Source: Chloroflexota bacterium
GTDB taxonomy: Bacteria > Chloroflexota > Dehalococcoidia > Dehalococcoidales > RBG-16-60-22
Length of the DNA: 51,898 nt
Direction: 5' to 3'
Assembly (NCBI GenBank): GCA_016190585.1
Contig: JACPQH010000098.1
Span: forward strand, 1 to 51,898
The notes below the pieces were generated by a model. That model did not search any database and was not told the origin of the DNA. It saw only the letters and a list, made by a program, of their open reading frames with translations. A program made the translations under genes and the position numbers. How positions within the stretch are numbered: the stretch's first letter is position 1; the number at the start of each line of letters is the position of its first letter. Of the stretch, positions 51,261 through 51,898 are shown in pieces.

Positions 51261-51365
51261 CTTGCTTTCCGGGACTTGATCATTTCTGTCCTGATGGTTG
51301 AGCGCTACACGAGGTCGGTTAAGTTCGAGGATTCGCTGAAGCTTTACGCGGCGATCATGTCGTGA
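51261..51365 (+). pseudogene. Remnant of a tyrosine recombinase (integrase) C-terminus
   Basis: The open frame reads ...LIISVLMVERYTRSVKFEDS (up to 51347) and ends LKLYAAIMS before a TGA. VLMVERYTRSVxFEDSLKxY is the C-terminal end of a family of tyrosine recombinases, with the catalytic tyrosine in ERYTRS. The rest of the gene, including the R-H-R residues, is gone: a stop lies just upstream, followed by tRNA-Cys. It is a fossil of an integrated element. Confidence 0.6.
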
Positions 51366-51406
51366 TTCACTATCTTGCTTACAGTTTTTTGTGATATATT
51401 TACGGC

Positions 51407-51808
51407 ATGGGAAACGAGTTGGTTTCTACAAACAAGGTTCAATGGGTCGATACGTGTGAGAGATTCGTTGCTTTTTTAGATATTATGGGATTTAGAGACA
51501 TGATATTCCGTAAGGAGCACAATAGGATCCTTGGCATAATGGAGTCGCTATCGAAGGCTATACGCGAGATAGATTATGACGCTCAAATCAACCTAAACGG
51601 CATTAGACCCAAAGGCTTATGGACTGCTTTTGATCTGGCGATAGTGAGACCGATTATCTTTTCAGACTCGATATTGCTTGTATCAGCAGATGGGACAGCA
51701 GAATCCGCGAACAACATAATGTTTTCAGTAAAATACCTGAGTCGAGTAGGAATTTTAAATTGCATTCCCATGAAGGGTTCTAGCAGGGTGATGAAAAATG
51801 GGGCTTGA
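51407..51808 (+). pseudogene. Truncated AT-rich hypothetical protein
   Basis: 133 residues beginning MGNELVSTNKVQW. The segment RFVAFLDIMGFRDMIFR, then IIFSDSILLVSAD and GILNCIPMKGS, resembles an N-terminal part of a family of hypothetical proteins with a cyclase-like fold (AFLDILGF...FSDSI...GI..RGAIS). That pattern breaks after PMKGSS, and a stop follows nine codons later, so I think the gene is cut near 51780 by a junction or frameshift. It is AT-rich, unlike the core, and follows the integrase remnant. No ribosome-binding site is obvious. Family resemblance is weak. Confidence 0.45.
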
Positions 51809-51898
51809 AGCCGCCGTCTTTGGCCTTTCACCCCGATTTTTTGCGGTTCTTGCCTTTTTTCTAACGAACTTATTGTATTTTGTCGGCTCGCCACCACC

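Noticed and set aside
51583..51897. Minus-strand frame at the right edge
   Set aside because: Antisense to the AT-rich gene, with no ribosome-binding site or recognisable protein features.

Overview
The window looks like a chromosomal segment of a GC-rich anaerobic bacterium, most likely a Dehalococcoidia-type Chloroflexota. The grounds are inference from gene content: a large exported BNR/Asp-box protein with a C-terminal anchor, like the putative S-layer protein of Dehalococcoides; desulforedoxins; 2[4Fe-4S] and Crp/Fnr genes; tandem signalling genes; a stand-alone methylmalonyl-CoA mutase catalytic subunit; and several genes whose -10 box lies only 5-10 nt before the start codon. Both window ends are AT-rich and look like accessory DNA. 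The core is GC-rich and dense.

Layout. 1-880: AT-rich toxin-antitoxin-like pair (PIN nuclease). 962-5494 (minus): methylmalonyl-CoA mutase large subunit, an inverted-repeat element, then a three-domain LigD ligase. 5607-10166 (plus): GH3-type adenylating enzyme, then a histidine kinase and OmpR-type regulator. 10233-11564 (plus): exported protein, KGG-repeat stress protein, DUF2267 protein. 11702-13449 (plus): Crp/Fnr regulator, zinc ribbon and ferredoxin-like protein, with a well-placed Crp-type operator between the first two. 13467-16151 (minus): secreted subtilase. 16415-19992 (minus): AT-rich membrane protein, PAS protein, tRNA-Ala, a GreA fused to a recombinase-like N-terminal domain, and a geranylgeranyl-reductase-like flavoprotein. 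20037-23889 (plus): tRNA-Pro, a substrate-binding protein broken by an amber codon, a sensor kinase and a receiver protein. 24162-24452 (plus): two tandem desulforedoxins behind a perfect consensus promoter. 24532-27048 (minus): rpsT and relA/spoT. 27285-32017 (plus): hisS, then an S-layer-like protein with an unusual structured leader and a strong terminator. 32652-37509 (minus): ribF-tyrS-aminotransferase-serA. 37708-38833 (plus): lepB and pyrE, the latter apparently starting at ATC. 38830-44667 (minus): mutL, an Ig-like surface protein and a CPH-type copper ATPase. 44840-45829 (plus): metallo-beta-lactamase-fold hydrolase. 45813-51006 (minus): zinc ribbon, comF, hpf, ogt, CoA-transferase, two near-identical cupins and tatD. 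51147-51898: tRNA-Cys, an integrase remnant and a damaged AT-rich gene.

Together the genes are mostly housekeeping (translation, serine, pyrimidine and flavin synthesis, mismatch repair, ribosome hibernation, stringent response) with envelope and signalling genes between them. Two families of small elements with terminal inverted repeats occupy intergenic gaps. No CRISPR array, rRNA operon, complete IS element or obvious defence island was seen. The points most worth checking are the S-layer-like leader, the ATC start of pyrE, the GreA fusion, the Crp-controlled ferredoxin operon and the amber-interrupted binding protein.
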